Origin: Cronobacter sakazakii
GTDB taxonomy: Bacteria > Pseudomonadota > Gammaproteobacteria > Enterobacterales > Enterobacteriaceae
Direction: 5' to 3'
Length of the DNA stretch: 64,000 bases
NCBI RefSeq assembly: GCF_000982825.1
Contig: NZ_CP011047.1
Location: forward strand, 3,906,001-3,970,000
Shown: piece after piece, positions 18,417-29,328 of the stretch
How the letters are laid out: each line of letters opens with the position of its first letter
Numbering within the stretch: position 1 is the stretch's first letter
Notes under the pieces: generated by a model
The model's input: only the letters and a program-made list of their open reading frames with translations
Databases searched by the model: none
Told to the model about the DNA's origin: nothing
Made by a program: the position numbers and the translations under genes

Positions 18417-19628
18417 TTACGAGAACCAGCTACCGAACCACTGATGGAATTTCATCAGCACGAAATCCCACATCCGGCTGAAGAAGCCGCCTTCATTTAC
18501 CGCTTCCATGACCACCAGCGGGCGCTGCTCGATGCTCTTGCCGTTCAGCTGGAAATCGATAGTGCCCACCACCTGGCCCTGTTTCAGCGGCGCGGTAAGC
18601 TGCGGCGAATTGAGCGTATAGGTGGCTTTGAGGTTTTTCAGCTGGCCTTTGGGGATCGTCACCGAACCCGCCTCGCCCGCGCCGAGTTTCACTTCGCTGC
18701 TGTCGCCAAACCAGACGCGCTGGTTAACGAACGCGGCATCCGGCTTAATCGGCGTGACGGTTTCAAAAAAGCGGAAGCCCCAGGTCAGCAGCTTTTCCGA
18801 TTCGCGAAAGCGAATGCCGTCGGTTTTCGCGCCCAGCACAACCGAGATCAGGCGCATATCGCCCTGCGTCGCCGAGGCGACCAGGTTATAGCCCGCGCCC
18901 GCTGTAGTGCCGGTTTTCATTCCGTCGACGTTCATGCTGCTGCTCCACAACAGCCGGTTGCGGTTAGGCTGGCGAATTTTATTGAACGTAAATTCTTTCT
19001 CTTTATGGATGGCGTATTCATCCGGCACGTCGTGGATCAGCGCCTTGCCGAGCAGCGCCATATCGCGCGCGGTGCTGAACTGCCCCGGCGCATCGAGGCC
19101 GTGGACCGTTTTAAAGGTCGTGTTAGTCAGCCCCAGGCGTTTGGCGTAGCCGTTCATCAGGCTGACAAACGCGTCCTGGCTGCCCGCCACATAATCGGCG
19201 ATAGCAATACTGGCGTCATTGCCGGACTGAATAATCACGCCTTTGTTGAGATCGGCCACCGACACCTGATCGCCGGGTTTTAAGAACATCAGCGACGAGC
19301 CGCGCAGCGCCGGGTTGCCGGTCGCCCAGGCGTCTTTGCCGACGGTCACTTTATCATCGAGATGAATTTTCCCCGCCTTGAGCGCCTGGCCGACCACATA
19401 GCTGGTCATCAGTTTGGTGAGGCTTGCCGGATCGAGTTTTTCATCCGCGTTGCCTTCTGCCAGCACTTTGCCGCTGTGATAGTCCATCAGGATCCAGGCG
19501 CGGGCGTCGACCTCTGGCGCGGCGGGCGCAATCGGGTCGGCCGCGTGGGCGGTGGAGAGAGAAATCAATAGAAACGCGCCTGAGAGAGCCAGCACGCGAC
19601 GAGCGCCGGAGCGTGAGAATGAGGTCAT
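18417..19628 (-). CDS. dacC: DacC (PBP6), D-alanyl-D-alanine carboxypeptidase
   Basis: Periplasmic low-molecular-weight penicillin-binding protein that trims the terminal D-Ala of peptidoglycan pentapeptides. I take the ATG at 19628 (403 residues), which has AGGTGG 7 nt upstream, rather than the ATG 7 codons earlier. A signal peptide ends at ...STAHA (about residue 29). The serine-protease-like triad of motifs is SLTK (SxxK nucleophile), SGN and KTG. The C-terminal [17 protein letters not shown] is the amphipathic membrane anchor. Divergent from gstB across 246 bp. Confidence 0.97.
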   Translation of the reverse strand: MTSFSRSGARRVLALSGAFLLISLSTAHAADPIAPAAPEVDARAWILMDYHSGKVLAEGNADEKLDPASLTKLMTSYVVGQALKAGKIHLDDKVTVGKDAWATGNPALRGSSLMFLKPGDQVSVADLNKGVIIQSGNDASIAIADYVAGSQDAFVSLMNGYAKRLGLTNTTFKTVHGLDAPGQFSTARDMALLGKALIHDVPDEYAIHKEKEFTFNKIRQPNRNRLLWSSSMNVDGMKTGTTAGAGYNLVASATQGDMRLISVVLGAKTDGIRFRESEKLLTWGFRFFETVTPIKPDAAFVNQRVWFGDSSEVKLGAGEAGSVTIPKGQLKNLKATYTLNSPQLTAPLKQGQVVGTIDFQLNGKSIEQRPLVVMEAVNEGGFFSRMWDFVLMKFHQWFGSWFS

Positions 19629-19874
19629 AAGAGCCACCTGAATATCCATTCCAGAAACTACTACAAATCAACCGTATCGGTGAAAAGATGAGTAATAACG
19701 CACAAACGCCATCAATGAAACAGCACGGGGGTAAAGTTTTTAAAGTTTCACTTTCCGGTCACAAAGTGACACGGCATTTTCAGGCAGTTGCGAAAGCGCG
19801 GGGATTATTCCACCATGGAATATCTTCGTGGCGCGCCGTCGCCGCGGCATCGTTCATCTGCAAAGGAGCAAGAT

Positions 19875-20501
19875 ATGATTACCGTATGGGGTCGAGAAAA
19901 TTCCACTAACGTGAAGAAGGTGCTGTGGTGTCTGGAAGAGCTGGAGCTGCCGTACAACCGCATTCCGGCGGGCGGCAAATATGGCATTAACCACGACGCG
20001 GATTATCTGGAGATGAACCCGAACGGGCTGGTGCCTTGCCTGCGCGACGATGAAACCGGCCTGGTGCTGTGGGAATCCAACACCATTGTGCGTTATCTGG
20101 CAGCGCAGTATGGCCAGGGCCGTCTGTGGCTGGAAAGCCCCGTTGAGCGCGCCCGCGGCGAAAAGTGGATGGACTGGGCCATCAGCACGCTGCCTGCGCC
20201 GCATCGCGGCGTCGTCTTCAGCCTGGTGCGCACGCCGCCCGAGCAGCGCGACCCGGCGCTGATTGAAGAGAGCAAAAAGCAGTGCGATGCGCTGTTCGCC
20301 ATTCTTGACGCCGAACTGGCGAAAACCCCGTGGCTCTCCGGCGACGCGTTCGGCATCGCCGATATGGCCCCTGCCCCGCACATCTATAATCTCTTTAACG
20401 TTGGCATCGAGTGGACGCCGCGCCCGCACCTGGAGCGCTGGTATCAGCAGCTCACCGAACGCCCGGCGTTTCGCAATATCGTGATGATCCCGGTGAGCTG
20501 A
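19875..20501 (+). CDS. gstB: GstB, glutathione S-transferase
   Basis: Cytoplasmic glutathione transferase, 208 residues as in E. coli GstB (YliJ), which detoxifies bromoacetate-type electrophiles. The thioredoxin-like N-terminal domain (1-80) contains the glutathione-contacting NPNGLVPCL and [11 protein letters not shown]; the alpha-helical domain follows, with [19 protein letters not shown]. The start is fixed by AGGAG at 19864-19868. Its stop codon abuts the stop of convergent yliI with no gap. Confidence 0.95.
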   Translation: MITVWGRENSTNVKKVLWCLEELELPYNRIPAGGKYGINHDADYLEMNPNGLVPCLRDDETGLVLWESNTIVRYLAAQYGQGRLWLESPVERARGEKWMDWAISTLPAPHRGVVFSLVRTPPEQRDPALIEESKKQCDALFAILDAELAKTPWLSGDAFGIADMAPAPHIYNLFNVGIEWTPRPHLERWYQQLTERPAFRNIVMIPVS

Positions 20502-21614
20502 TCACGACGCCGGGCTGACTTTCAGCAGCTGACCGTCGGTTTCGTCGGTCAGCACATACAGAAAGCCGTCCGGCCCGACGCGCACGTCGCGAATGCGTTT
20601 ATTCTCTTTCTCCAGCAGTCGGCCATCTTCCGTCACTTGATTGCCGTTCACCGACAGCTGGATCAGGTTCTGCTCCTTGAGCGCGCCGATAAACAGCTTA
20701 TTTTTCCACTGCGGAAATTTATCGGCGTTATAAAACGCCATGCCGCTCACCGCGGGCGAGACTTTCCAGTAGAACAGCGGCTGTTCGGTGCCCGGCGCTT
20801 TACCGCCTTTGGCCTCCGGAATTGGCTCGCCGTTGTAATTGATGCCCCAGGTGGCAAGCGGCCAGCCGTAGTTTTTGCCCGCTTCGGGAATATTGATTTC
20901 ATCACCGCCTTTCGGGCCGTGCTCGTTAAGCCATATCGTCTGGCTCCACGGGTTGAGCGCCAGCCCCTGCGGGTTGCGAATGCCGTAAGACCAGATCTCC
21001 GGGCGCACGCCCTGTTTGCCGACAAACGGGTTATCTTTCGGCACGTCGCCATTTTCGGTAAGACGCACCACTTTGCCCTGAAGCTTGTCGAGATCCTGCG
21101 CCGTCGGGCGCTGGTTGTTTTCGCCAAGCGCGATGAACAGATGGCCTTTGCCGTCAAACGCCATACGCCCGCCAAAATGGTTGCCGACCGAGAGCTTCGG
21201 CTGCTGGCGGAACACCACCTTAAAATTCTCCAGCCGCTGCATATCGTCGCTAAGCCGCCCGTAGCCCACCGCGGTGCCCGCTTTACCGTCGCTGTCGCCT
21301 TCGGCATAGCTCAGCCAGACGCGGCGGCTCTCGTTAAAATCGGGTGCCAGCACCACATCCAGCAGCCCGCCCTGCCCCTGATGCCAGACCGTCGGCACGC
21401 CGGCAATGGCGGCGGAAAGCCCTTTGCCCGGCTGCCAGCGTTTCAGCGCGCCGCCGCGAAGCGTTATCAGCATGCCCTGGTTATCCGGCAGAAACGCCAG
21501 CGACCACGGGTTTTCGAGATTATCGGCAAGCACATCCACCTTTGCAGGCAGCGCGGCGGCGGAGGCGCTCACAACGAGCAACAGAGCGAGTAAACGGGGC
21601 GAGCGTAGCGGCAT
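20502..21614 (-). CDS. yliI: YliI, PQQ-dependent aldose sugar dehydrogenase
   Basis: Periplasmic six-bladed beta-propeller dehydrogenase that uses pyrroloquinoline quinone to oxidise aldoses. The start at 21614 (370 residues, E. coli 371) follows an AGGAG site and gives a signal peptide (MPLRSPRLLALLLVV..., cleavage about residue 22); the frame extends 50 codons upstream without coding character. Conserved elements include ENPWSLAFLPD, NHFGGRMAFD, IWSYGIRNPQGLA and NEHGPKGGDEIN, which carry the PQQ and calcium ligands. bssR, which lies next to yliI in K-12, is absent. Confidence 0.95.
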   Translation of the reverse strand: MPLRSPRLLALLLVVSASAAALPAKVDVLADNLENPWSLAFLPDNQGMLITLRGGALKRWQPGKGLSAAIAGVPTVWHQGQGGLLDVVLAPDFNESRRVWLSYAEGDSDGKAGTAVGYGRLSDDMQRLENFKVVFRQQPKLSVGNHFGGRMAFDGKGHLFIALGENNQRPTAQDLDKLQGKVVRLTENGDVPKDNPFVGKQGVRPEIWSYGIRNPQGLALNPWSQTIWLNEHGPKGGDEINIPEAGKNYGWPLATWGINYNGEPIPEAKGGKAPGTEQPLFYWKVSPAVSGMAFYNADKFPQWKNKLFIGALKEQNLIQLSVNGNQVTEDGRLLEKENKRIRDVRVGPDGFLYVLTDETDGQLLKVSPAS

Positions 21615-21784
21615 GGCGTTCTCCTTATGGCAGTCCCGATTAAGGGTAGCCAGCCGCAGAACGGCCCGGCGGACTTTTACAAAATCTTTAACATCGCGCA
21701 GGCGCAAGATACCAGTACAAATTTCCCACCAACCTCTGTAAAATCCCCGCCCTGATAACTCCATAAATGATGAATTTTTAACCT

Positions 21785-23110
21785 ATGAGCAATGTAATGC
21801 AGCAGCCAAAGATCGGCTTCGTTTCGCTGGGCTGCCCAAAAAACCTGGTGGACTCTGAGCGCATCCTGACAGAGCTTCGCACCGAGGGCTATGACGTGGT
21901 GCCACGCTATGACGACGCCGACATGGTTATCGTCAACACCTGCGGGTTTATCGACAGCGCAGTGCAGGAGTCGCTCGAGGCGATCGGCGAAGCGCTGAAT
22001 GAAAACGGCAAGGTGATCGTCACCGGCTGTCTCGGCGCGAAAGAAGATCAGATCCGCGAAGTGCACCCGAAAGTGCTGGAAATCACCGGGCCGCACAGCT
22101 ACGAGCAGGTGCTGCAACATGTTCATCACTATGTGCCGAAGCCGAAGCACAACCCGTTCCTGAGCCTCGTGCCTGAACAGGGTGTAAAACTGACGCCGCG
22201 CCACTACGCCTACCTGAAAATTTCCGAAGGCTGCAACCATCGCTGCACCTTCTGCATTATCCCGTCGATGCGCGGCGATCTCGACAGCCGCCCGATTGGC
22301 GACGTGCTGGCCGAGGCGAAACGTCTGGTGGAAGCGGGCGTCAAAGAGCTGCTGGTGATTTCGCAGGACACCTCCGCTTACGGCGTGGACGTGAAACACC
22401 GCACCGGCTTCTGGAACGGCTCCCCGGTTAAAACCAGCATGGTGAGCCTGTGCGAACAGCTCGCGAAGCTTGGCGTCTGGGTGCGTCTGCATTACGTCTA
22501 CCCTTACCCGCACGTGGACGATGTGATCCCGCTGATGGCGGAAGGCAAAATCCTGCCGTATCTGGATATTCCGTTGCAGCACGCCAGCCCGCGGATTCTG
22601 AAGCTGATGAAGCGTCCTGGTTCGGTAGACCGCCAGCTGGCGCGCATTAAGCAGTGGCGTGAGATTTGCCCGGAGCTGACCCTGCGCTCGACGTTTATCG
22701 TCGGTTTTCCTGGCGAAACCGAAGACGATTTCCAGATGCTGCTCGATTTCCTGAAAGAGGCGCGTCTGGATCGCGTGGGCTGCTTTAAATACAGCCCGGT
22801 TGAAGGCGCAACCGCCAACGATCTGCCGGATCAGGTGCCGGAAGAGGTGAAAGAAGAGCGCTGGAATCGCTTTATGGCGTTGCAGCAGCAGATTTCCGCC
22901 GAGCGTCTGCAGGAGAAAGTGGGCCGCGAGATCCTGGTCATCATTGATGAAGTGGACGAGGAAGGCGCGATTGGCCGCAGCATGGCGGACGCCCCGGAAA
23001 TCGACGGCGCCGTGTACCTGAACGGTGAAACCAAACTGAAGCCGGGCGATGTGGTGCGCGTGAAGGTGGAGAACGCCGACGAGTATGATCTGTGGGGAAG
23101 CCTGGTATAA
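21785..23110 (+). CDS. rimO: RimO, ribosomal protein S12 methylthiotransferase
   Basis: Radical-SAM enzyme that methylthiolates Asp88 of ribosomal protein S12. It has 441 residues, identical in length to E. coli RimO. The N-terminal UPF0004 domain binds the auxiliary cluster ([12 protein letters not shown]). The radical-SAM motif CNHRCTFC has Cys150, Cys154 and Cys157 at the E. coli positions, and a TRAM domain forms the C-terminus (about 375-441). It ends in a strong terminator and is convergent with gsiD across a block of REP-like repeats. yliE/yliF, found between rimO and gsiD in K-12, are missing. Confidence 0.98.
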   Translation: MSNVMQQPKIGFVSLGCPKNLVDSERILTELRTEGYDVVPRYDDADMVIVNTCGFIDSAVQESLEAIGEALNENGKVIVTGCLGAKEDQIREVHPKVLEITGPHSYEQVLQHVHHYVPKPKHNPFLSLVPEQGVKLTPRHYAYLKISEGCNHRCTFCIIPSMRGDLDSRPIGDVLAEAKRLVEAGVKELLVISQDTSAYGVDVKHRTGFWNGSPVKTSMVSLCEQLAKLGVWVRLHYVYPYPHVDDVIPLMAEGKILPYLDIPLQHASPRILKLMKRPGSVDRQLARIKQWREICPELTLRSTFIVGFPGETEDDFQMLLDFLKEARLDRVGCFKYSPVEGATANDLPDQVPEEVKEERWNRFMALQQQISAERLQEKVGREILVIIDEVDEEGAIGRSMADAPEIDGAVYLNGETKLKPGDVVRVKVENADEYDLWGSLV

Positions 23111-23133
23111 GGTTTCTGCGCGCCGTGAAAGTG

Positions 23134-23160
23134 AAAAGGCTGCCGATGGCAGCCTTTTTT
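23134..23160 (+). terminator. rimO terminator
   Basis: AAAAGGCTGCC-GAT-GGCAGCCTTTTTT is a classic Rho-independent terminator 24 bp past the rimO stop. Confidence 0.9.
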
Positions 23161-23179
23161 ATGGCGGGTGCATGACATC

Positions 23180-23352
23180 GGCGGGTGCGCTGCGCTTACC
23201 CGCCCTACACAGAACCAACCGATCCCGTAGGGCGGGTAAGCGCAAGCGCACCCGCCATTCACAACCAACCTGGCCGTAGGCCGGGTAAGCGCAAGCGCAC
23301 CCGCCATTCACAATCGACCTGGCTGTAGGGCGGGTAAGCTTGCGCACCCGCC
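23180..23352. repeat. Cluster of four REP-like palindromic repeats (cluster 1)
   Basis: One copy in forward orientation (GGCGGGTGCGCTGCGCTTAC..., 23180-23208) is followed by three inverted copies starting at 23227, 23276 and 23325, a 49-bp period. Each holds GTAGG-CGGGTAAGCG...GCACCCGCC, an imperfect palindrome able to form a hairpin. The linkers (ATTCACAACCAACCTGGC-like) are nearly identical too, so the copies arose by tandem duplication. They fill the rimO-gsiD convergent gap. Confidence 0.85.
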
Positions 23353-23381
23353 ATCCCGATGCGCATCCACCACTTCCCGCA

Positions 23382-24293
23382 CTACCCCTTAATCTTCGGA
23401 TCCAGCGCGTCGCGCAGCCCGTCGCCCAACAGATTAAACGCCAGCACCGTCAGGAAAATCGCAAGGCTCGGGAAAATCGCCACGTGCGGGGCCATCACCA
23501 TATCCGCGCGGGCCTCGTTCAACATCGCTCCCCACTCCGGCGTCGGCGGCTGCGCGCCAAGCCCCAGAAACGACAAACTGGCGGCGGAGATAATCGACGT
23601 GCCGATACGCATGGTGAAATAGACTACAATCGACGACACCGTGCCCGGCAGGATATGGCGGAACAGAATGGTGGCATCAGACGCACCGATACTGCGCGCC
23701 GATTCAATAAACGTCTGGTGCTTCAGCACCAGCGTATTGCCGCGCACCAAGCGAGCAAAGGCCGGGATACTGAATATCGCCACGGCGATAATGACGTTCG
23801 CCATCCCGCTGCCCATTACCGCGACCACGGCGATGGCGAGCAAAATGCCCGGGAAGGCGAACAGCACGTCGCAGATGCGCATGATCACGCGGTCCCACCA
23901 GCCTTCGTAAAAGCCCGCCAGCAGCCCCAGCACAGTACCGATAATCGCGCCCGTCAGCACCGCAAACACCCCGGCGGCGAGCGAAATCCGCGCGCCGACA
24001 ATCACGCGGCTGAAAATATCGCGCCCCAGCGAATCGACACCGAACCAGTGCACCATCGACGGTCCTTCATTCAGGCGGTCATAATCGAAATAGTTTTCGG
24101 CGTCGAACGGCGCAATCCACGGCGCGAACAGCGCCAGCGCGATAAGCAGTAGCACAAAACCGCCCGCCACCAGCGCCACCGGCTGGCGCTTCAGACGATG
24201 CCAGAACTCATGCCACGGCGTGCGCGTCTGGTGCGGGCGAACGGTAGGCAGGCCGTTTAAAATCGCCTGTCGGCGCCAGTTGAAAAGTCGCAT
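23382..24293 (-). CDS. gsiD: GsiD, glutathione ABC transporter permease
   Basis: Inner-membrane permease of the GsiABCD glutathione importer, 303 residues like E. coli GsiD. A cytoplasmic N-terminal arm (about 1-35) precedes roughly six membrane segments typical of the DppC/OppC family. The ATPase-contact EAA loop reads [21 protein letters not shown] (about 190-210). Its start lies 2 bp after the gsiC stop; it is the last gene of the operon, ending near REP-like repeats. Confidence 0.97.
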   Translation of the reverse strand: MRLFNWRRQAILNGLPTVRPHQTRTPWHEFWHRLKRQPVALVAGGFVLLLIALALFAPWIAPFDAENYFDYDRLNEGPSMVHWFGVDSLGRDIFSRVIVGARISLAAGVFAVLTGAIIGTVLGLLAGFYEGWWDRVIMRICDVLFAFPGILLAIAVVAVMGSGMANVIIAVAIFSIPAFARLVRGNTLVLKHQTFIESARSIGASDATILFRHILPGTVSSIVVYFTMRIGTSIISAASLSFLGLGAQPPTPEWGAMLNEARADMVMAPHVAIFPSLAIFLTVLAFNLLGDGLRDALDPKIKG

Positions 24294-24295
24294 CC

Positions 24296-25216
24296 TTACT
24301 TGTACCTGATAGCCGGGTTAATGGCGGCGTAGAGCACATCCACCACTAAGTTGATAAGAATAAATTCGAGCGAGAACAGCAGCACTTCGGCCTGAATGAC
24401 CGGGTAGTCGCGCATCTCTACGGAATCGACCAGCAGACGCCCCAGCCCCGGCCAGTTAAAGACTTTCTCCACCACAATTGAACCGCCAAGCAGAAAGCCG
24501 AACTGTAAGCCCATCATAGTGACAACCGGGATCATCGCGTTGCGCAAGCCATGTTTCAGGATAACCCATTTCTCGCTCACGCCTTTGGCGCGGGCGGTGC
24601 GCATATAGTCTTCGCCCAGCACATCCACAAAAGAGGCGCGGGTAAAGCGCGCCATGACCGCCGCCACGGCCGCGCCAAGCGTCAGCGACGGCAGAATATA
24701 GTGCCGCCAGCTGTCGGCGCCCACGGTGGGCAGCCACCCGAGCTGCACCGAAAAGATATGCATCAGCAGCATACCGAGGGCAAACGCAGGGAACGAAATG
24801 CCGGAGACCGCAAGCGTCATGCTCAGACGGTCTGGCCAGCGGTTGCGCCAGACCGCCGCGATAATCCCGGCGGCGAGCCCGAAGACCATCGCCCAGCTCA
24901 TGCTGGCAAGCGTCAGCCAGAAAGTCGGCATAAAGCGGCTGGCAATCTCTTCTGAGACCGGACGGCGCGAGACCAGCGAGGTGCCGAAATCGCCGCGCAC
25001 CACGTTGCTGATGTAGTGCCAGAACTGCTGCCAGAGCGGCTGATCAAGGCCGAGCTGGTGGCGCACCATACCAATGACCTGAGCGTCGGCCTCCGGCCCG
25101 GCGACGAGGCGCGCCGGATCGCCCGGCAGCAGATGAACGAACAAAAACACCAGCACCGCCACGATGAGCAGCGTCGGGATGAGCCCCAGCAGGCGTTTTA
25201 TGATGTAGCTAAACAT
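24296..25216 (-). CDS. gsiC: GsiC, glutathione ABC transporter permease
   Basis: DppB/OppB-type permease partner of GsiD, 306 residues as in E. coli. The N-terminus [19 protein letters not shown], the periplasmic [16 protein letters not shown] segment and the EAA loop ([20 protein letters not shown], about 211-230) are all diagnostic. Unusually, its start is separated from the upstream gsiB stop by 434 bp carrying a tandem repeat array, so it depends on read-through or on a promoter inside that gap. Confidence 0.97.
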   Translation of the reverse strand: MFSYIIKRLLGLIPTLLIVAVLVFLFVHLLPGDPARLVAGPEADAQVIGMVRHQLGLDQPLWQQFWHYISNVVRGDFGTSLVSRRPVSEEIASRFMPTFWLTLASMSWAMVFGLAAGIIAAVWRNRWPDRLSMTLAVSGISFPAFALGMLLMHIFSVQLGWLPTVGADSWRHYILPSLTLGAAVAAVMARFTRASFVDVLGEDYMRTARAKGVSEKWVILKHGLRNAMIPVVTMMGLQFGFLLGGSIVVEKVFNWPGLGRLLVDSVEMRDYPVIQAEVLLFSLEFILINLVVDVLYAAINPAIRYK

Positions 25217-25275
25217 GCGAAACCCTGTTTTCCTTCATGAACGCGTCTTCTTGTATGGGATTGATATTGTGCCGC

Positions 25276-25611
25276 TGGCGGGTGCGCTTCGCTTACCCGC
25301 CCTACGGTTTACATCGCCAACCCTGGGCTGGCGGGTGCGCTTCGCTTACCCGCCCTACGGTTTACATCGCCAACCCTGGCTGGCGGGTGCGCTTCGCTTA
25401 CCCGCCCTACGATTTACATCGCTAACCCTGGCTGGCGGGTGCGCTTATGCTTACCCGTCCTACGGTTTACATCACTAACCCTGGCTGGCGGGTGCGCTTA
25501 CCCGCCCTACGGTTTACATCACTAACCCTGGCTGGCGGGTGCGCTTCGCTTACCCGCCCCAAAGCGGTTGGCCGCATAAAATGTAGGGTGGGTAAGCGTA
25601 GCGCACCCACC
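25276..25611. repeat. Tandem array of ~52-bp REP-like repeats inside the gsi operon (cluster 2)
   Basis: Six direct copies begin at 25276, 25329, 25381, 25433, 25486 and 25533 (periods 53, 52, 52, 53, 47). Each unit contains the imperfect palindrome TGGCGGGTGCGCTTCGCTTA-CCCGCC followed by a conserved linker (CTACGGTTTACATCGCCAAC-like). The fifth copy has lost about 6 bp. An inverted divergent copy (GTAGGGTGGG...CACCC) closes the array at 25583-25611. The array fills most of the 25217-25650 gap between gsiB and gsiC. No reading frame there is credible. Confidence 0.9.
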
Positions 25612-25650
25612 TTCCGGCCATTTACGCTCATCCCCACCTTCCGGCGACGG

Positions 25651-27189
25651 TTATTTCAGATCCGCGTCCTCAAAACTAAAGCCCGTATCCGGCATCATGT
25701 AAAACCCGGTCAGCGATTTGCTGTGCGCCGAAACCAGTTTTTCCACCACCAGCGGCACCCAGGGCGACTCCTTCCACAGCGTATCCTGCGCGGCTTTATA
25801 CAGCGCGGCCTTACGGGTTTTGTCGGTCGTTTTCAACGCGTCGGCGAGATCTTTATCCACCGCCGGGTTGCTGTAAAACGCCGTGTTAAACAGCGTCGGC
25901 GGCCAGTTCTGCGAGGCGAAAAGCGGAGAAAGCGCCCAGTCGGCTTCGCCGGTCGATGCCGACCAGCCGGTGTAGAACATCCGCACGCCGCTCTCTTTCT
26001 GCCCTTTGCCTTCCACTTCCGAGGCGCGCTGGCCTGCGTCCATCGCCGTCACTTTCGCTTTAATGCCCACCTGCGCCAGCTGCTGCTGCGTAAACTGCAA
26101 CACCTTCTGGGCGGTACTGTGGTTATGCGACGACCAGAGCGTGGTGCTAAAGCCGTTCGGGTAGCCCGCTTCTTTCAGCAACTCACGCGCTTTGGCCGGG
26201 TTGTACGGCCACGGCTGATACTGCTGCGCGAACTCAATCGTCGGCGGCACCACGCCGGTGGCGGGCGTCGCGTAACCCGCGAACGCCACTTTCACCAGCG
26301 CCTGACGGTTGATGGCGTAATTGATCGCCTCACGCACTTTCGGGTTATCGAACGGCTTCTGGGTCACGTTCATGCTGATATAGCGCTGCATGATTGACGG
26401 CGTCGCCACCAGATCCAGCTTGCTGTTTTTCTCAAGCAGGGCGGCCTGTTCGTAAGGGATCGGGAACGCGAACTGGGCTTCGCCGGTTTGCAGCATCGAG
26501 GCGCGCGTATTGTTATCCACCACCGGGCGCCAGGTGATGGCGTCAAGCTTCGGCAGCCCCGGCTGCCAGTAGTGGGCGTTTTTCTTCACCTTCACAAAAT
26601 CGGTCGGATTCCAGGTCACCAGTTCATATGGCCCGGTGCCGACCGGGTGAAAACCGATCTCTTTGCCATATTTCTCCAGCGCCGCCGGGGAGATCATCGC
26701 GGTCGCCGGGTGCGCCAGAATATTGATAAACGCCGAGAACGGCTGTTTCAGGGTGATTTTGACGGTGGTCGGGTCTACCGCCTCGGTGCTGGCGATGTTT
26801 TTATACAGGTTATAACGCTTCAGGTGGTTATCCGGATTGCTGGCGCGATCGAGGTTCACCTTTACCGCCGCGGCGTTGAAATCGGTACCGTCCTGAAATT
26901 TCACGCCGCTGCGCAGTTTAATCGTGTAGACCAGCCCGTCATCCGACACGCTGTAGTTTTCCGCCAGCACATTCTGCACTTTCATCGATTTATCGAGGCC
27001 AAACAGCCCCTGATAGAACGATTTGGCGACCTGCTGGGAGAGCGTGTCGTTGGCGTCATACGGATCGAGCGTGGTGAAACTGGAACCCACAGCCACGACA
27101 ATCTCTTTCTGCGCAAAGGCGGGCGCGGCGGCCAGCGCAGAAGCCAGCCCTGCCGCGGCAAGCCAGCGGCGTGCGATTCGTTGTGTCAT
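25651..27189 (-). CDS. gsiB: GsiB, periplasmic glutathione-binding protein
   Basis: Family 5 (peptide/nickel) solute-binding protein delivering glutathione to GsiCD, 512 residues as in E. coli. The signal peptide ends at ...AAAPAFA (about residue 26). The mature part starts [20 protein letters not shown], and VGTGPYEL and [20 protein letters not shown] are family motifs. It starts 29 bp after gsiA. The following 434-bp repeat-containing gap separates it from the permease genes. Confidence 0.97.
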   Translation of the reverse strand: MTQRIARRWLAAAGLASALAAAPAFAQKEIVVAVGSSFTTLDPYDANDTLSQQVAKSFYQGLFGLDKSMKVQNVLAENYSVSDDGLVYTIKLRSGVKFQDGTDFNAAAVKVNLDRASNPDNHLKRYNLYKNIASTEAVDPTTVKITLKQPFSAFINILAHPATAMISPAALEKYGKEIGFHPVGTGPYELVTWNPTDFVKVKKNAHYWQPGLPKLDAITWRPVVDNNTRASMLQTGEAQFAFPIPYEQAALLEKNSKLDLVATPSIMQRYISMNVTQKPFDNPKVREAINYAINRQALVKVAFAGYATPATGVVPPTIEFAQQYQPWPYNPAKARELLKEAGYPNGFSTTLWSSHNHSTAQKVLQFTQQQLAQVGIKAKVTAMDAGQRASEVEGKGQKESGVRMFYTGWSASTGEADWALSPLFASQNWPPTLFNTAFYSNPAVDKDLADALKTTDKTRKAALYKAAQDTLWKESPWVPLVVEKLVSAHSKSLTGFYMMPDTGFSFEDADLK

Positions 27190-27218
27190 CGTCTTCTCCT
27201 GAAAGCCGTACCTGAAAA

Positions 27219-29093
27219 TTAAAAGTGGTGGTCCGTCGCCCCGACGGGGTGACGCGCCACATAATGCCCCTGCCCCACCTGCACCAGCGGCGCGACAAAC
27301 GGCGCGTCGCCTTTCGGGCGCGTGGCGCTTGGAATTTCATCGGAAAGCAGCACAGGCTGACGGCGCGGATGACCAGGGTCGGCCACCGGTACTGCCGCCA
27401 TCAGCTTGCGGGTGTAAGGATGTTGCGGGTTTTCAAACACCGCGCGGCGCGGGCCTATCTCGACAATCTGTCCGAGATACATCACCGCCACGCGATGGCT
27501 GATGCGCTCCACCACCGCCATATCATGCGAAATAAACAGAAACGAAATGCCGAAATCGCGCTGCAAATCGAGCAATAAATTAATGATTTGCGCACGAATT
27601 GAGACATCGAGCGCGGAGACAGACTCATCGGCGATCACCACTTTCGGGTTGAGCGCCAGCGCGCGCGCGATGCAGATACGCTGACGCTGCCCGCCAGAGA
27701 ACTCATGCGGGTAACGCCAGGCGTGCTCGGGCTTCAGCCCCACGCGCTCCAGCAGCCACGCCACGCGCTTGCGCGCCGCCTCGCCGTCGAGCAGCCGGTG
27801 CACCAGCAGCGGCTCCATAATCGAATAACCCACCGTCAGGCGCGGATCGAGCGAGGCGTAAGGGTCCTGAAAGATAAACTGCATATCGCGGCGCACCGCC
27901 TGCATGGCGCTGTCGGAGAGCGTATCGATGCGCCTGCCGCCAAAGGTAATCGAGCCGCCCTGCGTTTCCACGAGCCGCAGCAGCGAGCGCCCGGTGGTTG
28001 ATTTACCACAGCCCGATTCGCCCACCAGCGACAGCGTTTCGCCGGGCCAGAGGTCAAAACTCACTTTCTCTACGGCATGCACTTCGCGCTTCACGCGGTT
28101 AAAGATGCCGCTGCGTACCGGAAAGCGCGTCACGAGATCGCGCACCTGAAGAATCGGCTCGCTGTCCGGCACCACGGTATCCTGCTCGGCGTCGGGCGGG
28201 TCCATGTCACACCGCGGCGCGTGATTGAGCGGGAATTTACGCGGCAGATCGGTGCCGTTCATCGCCCCCAGGCGCGGCACGGCGGCCAGCAGAGAACGGG
28301 TATACGGGTGCGCCGGGCGGCGAAAAATCTCCTCGACGCTGCCGGATTCCACCGCCTCGCCCTGATACATCACCAGTACCCGGTCGGCCATATTGGCGAC
28401 CACGCCCATATCATGGGTGATAAAAATCACGCCCATCGACATCTCCTGCTGCAAGACGCGGATAAGCTGCAGGATTTGCGCCTGAATGGTGACGTCCAGC
28501 GCCGTGGTCGGTTCGTCGGCGATAAGCACCGCCGGGCGACACGAGAGCGCCATCGCGATCATGACGCGCTGGCGCATCCCGCCGGAAAGCTGGTGTGGAA
28601 AGCGCGCCAGCATCGCTTCGGACTCCGGGATACGCACTAAATCGAGCATCCGTTTGGCTTCACGCATCGCTCTTTCGCGCCCGAACCCCTGATGCAGGCG
28701 AATGGATTCGGCAATTTGCTCACCCACCGGAAAGACCGGGTTCAGGGAGGTCATCGGCTCCTGAAAAATCATCGCCATATCAGCGCCGCGCACGTCGCGC
28801 ATCTGTTTCTGGCTGAAGGTGCGCAGATCAATCACCTGTTCGCTGCGCCGGCGCAGCAGCAGCGGGCCGCTCTCCATTTCGCCGCCCGCCTGTTCAATCA
28901 GGCGCATCAGCGAGAGCGCCGTCACTGATTTCCCCGAGCCGGACTCCCCGACAATCGCCAGCGTTTCGCCGCGTTTCAGGCTAAACGAGAGCTGACGCAC
29001 CGCGTCGGTAGTGCCGCTTTCATCTTTAAAACGCACGCTCAGGCCGGAAACCGATAACACCTGTTCTTCAGGCAAAACGTCACTTTTAGGCAC
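27219..29093 (-). CDS. gsiA: GsiA, glutathione ABC transporter ATPase (two NBDs)
   Basis: Cytoplasmic ATPase with two fused nucleotide-binding domains. The GTG at 29093, preceded by AGGAA, gives 624 residues (E. coli 623); an earlier in-frame codon 15 residues upstream is less likely. Both halves show Walker A ([16 protein letters not shown]), a signature ([16 protein letters not shown]) and Walker B ([22 protein letters not shown]). In the second Walker B, Ser replaces the common Pro or Ala, a mild deviation. First gene of gsiABCD. iaaA, which precedes it in K-12, is absent, so gsiA is directly divergent from moeA. Confidence 0.96.
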   Translation of the reverse strand: MPKSDVLPEEQVLSVSGLSVRFKDESGTTDAVRQLSFSLKRGETLAIVGESGSGKSVTALSLMRLIEQAGGEMESGPLLLRRRSEQVIDLRTFSQKQMRDVRGADMAMIFQEPMTSLNPVFPVGEQIAESIRLHQGFGRERAMREAKRMLDLVRIPESEAMLARFPHQLSGGMRQRVMIAMALSCRPAVLIADEPTTALDVTIQAQILQLIRVLQQEMSMGVIFITHDMGVVANMADRVLVMYQGEAVESGSVEEIFRRPAHPYTRSLLAAVPRLGAMNGTDLPRKFPLNHAPRCDMDPPDAEQDTVVPDSEPILQVRDLVTRFPVRSGIFNRVKREVHAVEKVSFDLWPGETLSLVGESGCGKSTTGRSLLRLVETQGGSITFGGRRIDTLSDSAMQAVRRDMQFIFQDPYASLDPRLTVGYSIMEPLLVHRLLDGEAARKRVAWLLERVGLKPEHAWRYPHEFSGGQRQRICIARALALNPKVVIADESVSALDVSIRAQIINLLLDLQRDFGISFLFISHDMAVVERISHRVAVMYLGQIVEIGPRRAVFENPQHPYTRKLMAAVPVADPGHPRRQPVLLSDEIPSATRPKGDAPFVAPLVQVGQGHYVARHPVGATDHHF

Positions 29094-29328
29094 TGCGGTT
29101 CCTCGCTGGTGATGGTTCGGCGCATAAGTATTCAGCAAAATTATTCTCAGGCGGCTGCGTTTTTTCTATAAATATCATTATCGTCGCCGCGCTTTCAGAC
29201 GAATTTTGAATATAGAAAGAGGCAAATGTGATGTAAAGCCCGGCGGGCGGCGTAAAGGGCGAAACATACATCCCTACCGCCCTTTCTGTCATAATAGGCG
29301 CTTTGTGATTGTCGCGCTGGAGTGAAAC

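Noticed and set aside
25276..25611. Possible CRISPR array because of regular ~52-bp spacing
   Set aside because: The segments between palindromes are themselves near-identical, so there are no unique spacers; no cas genes are nearby. It is a tandem repeat array.
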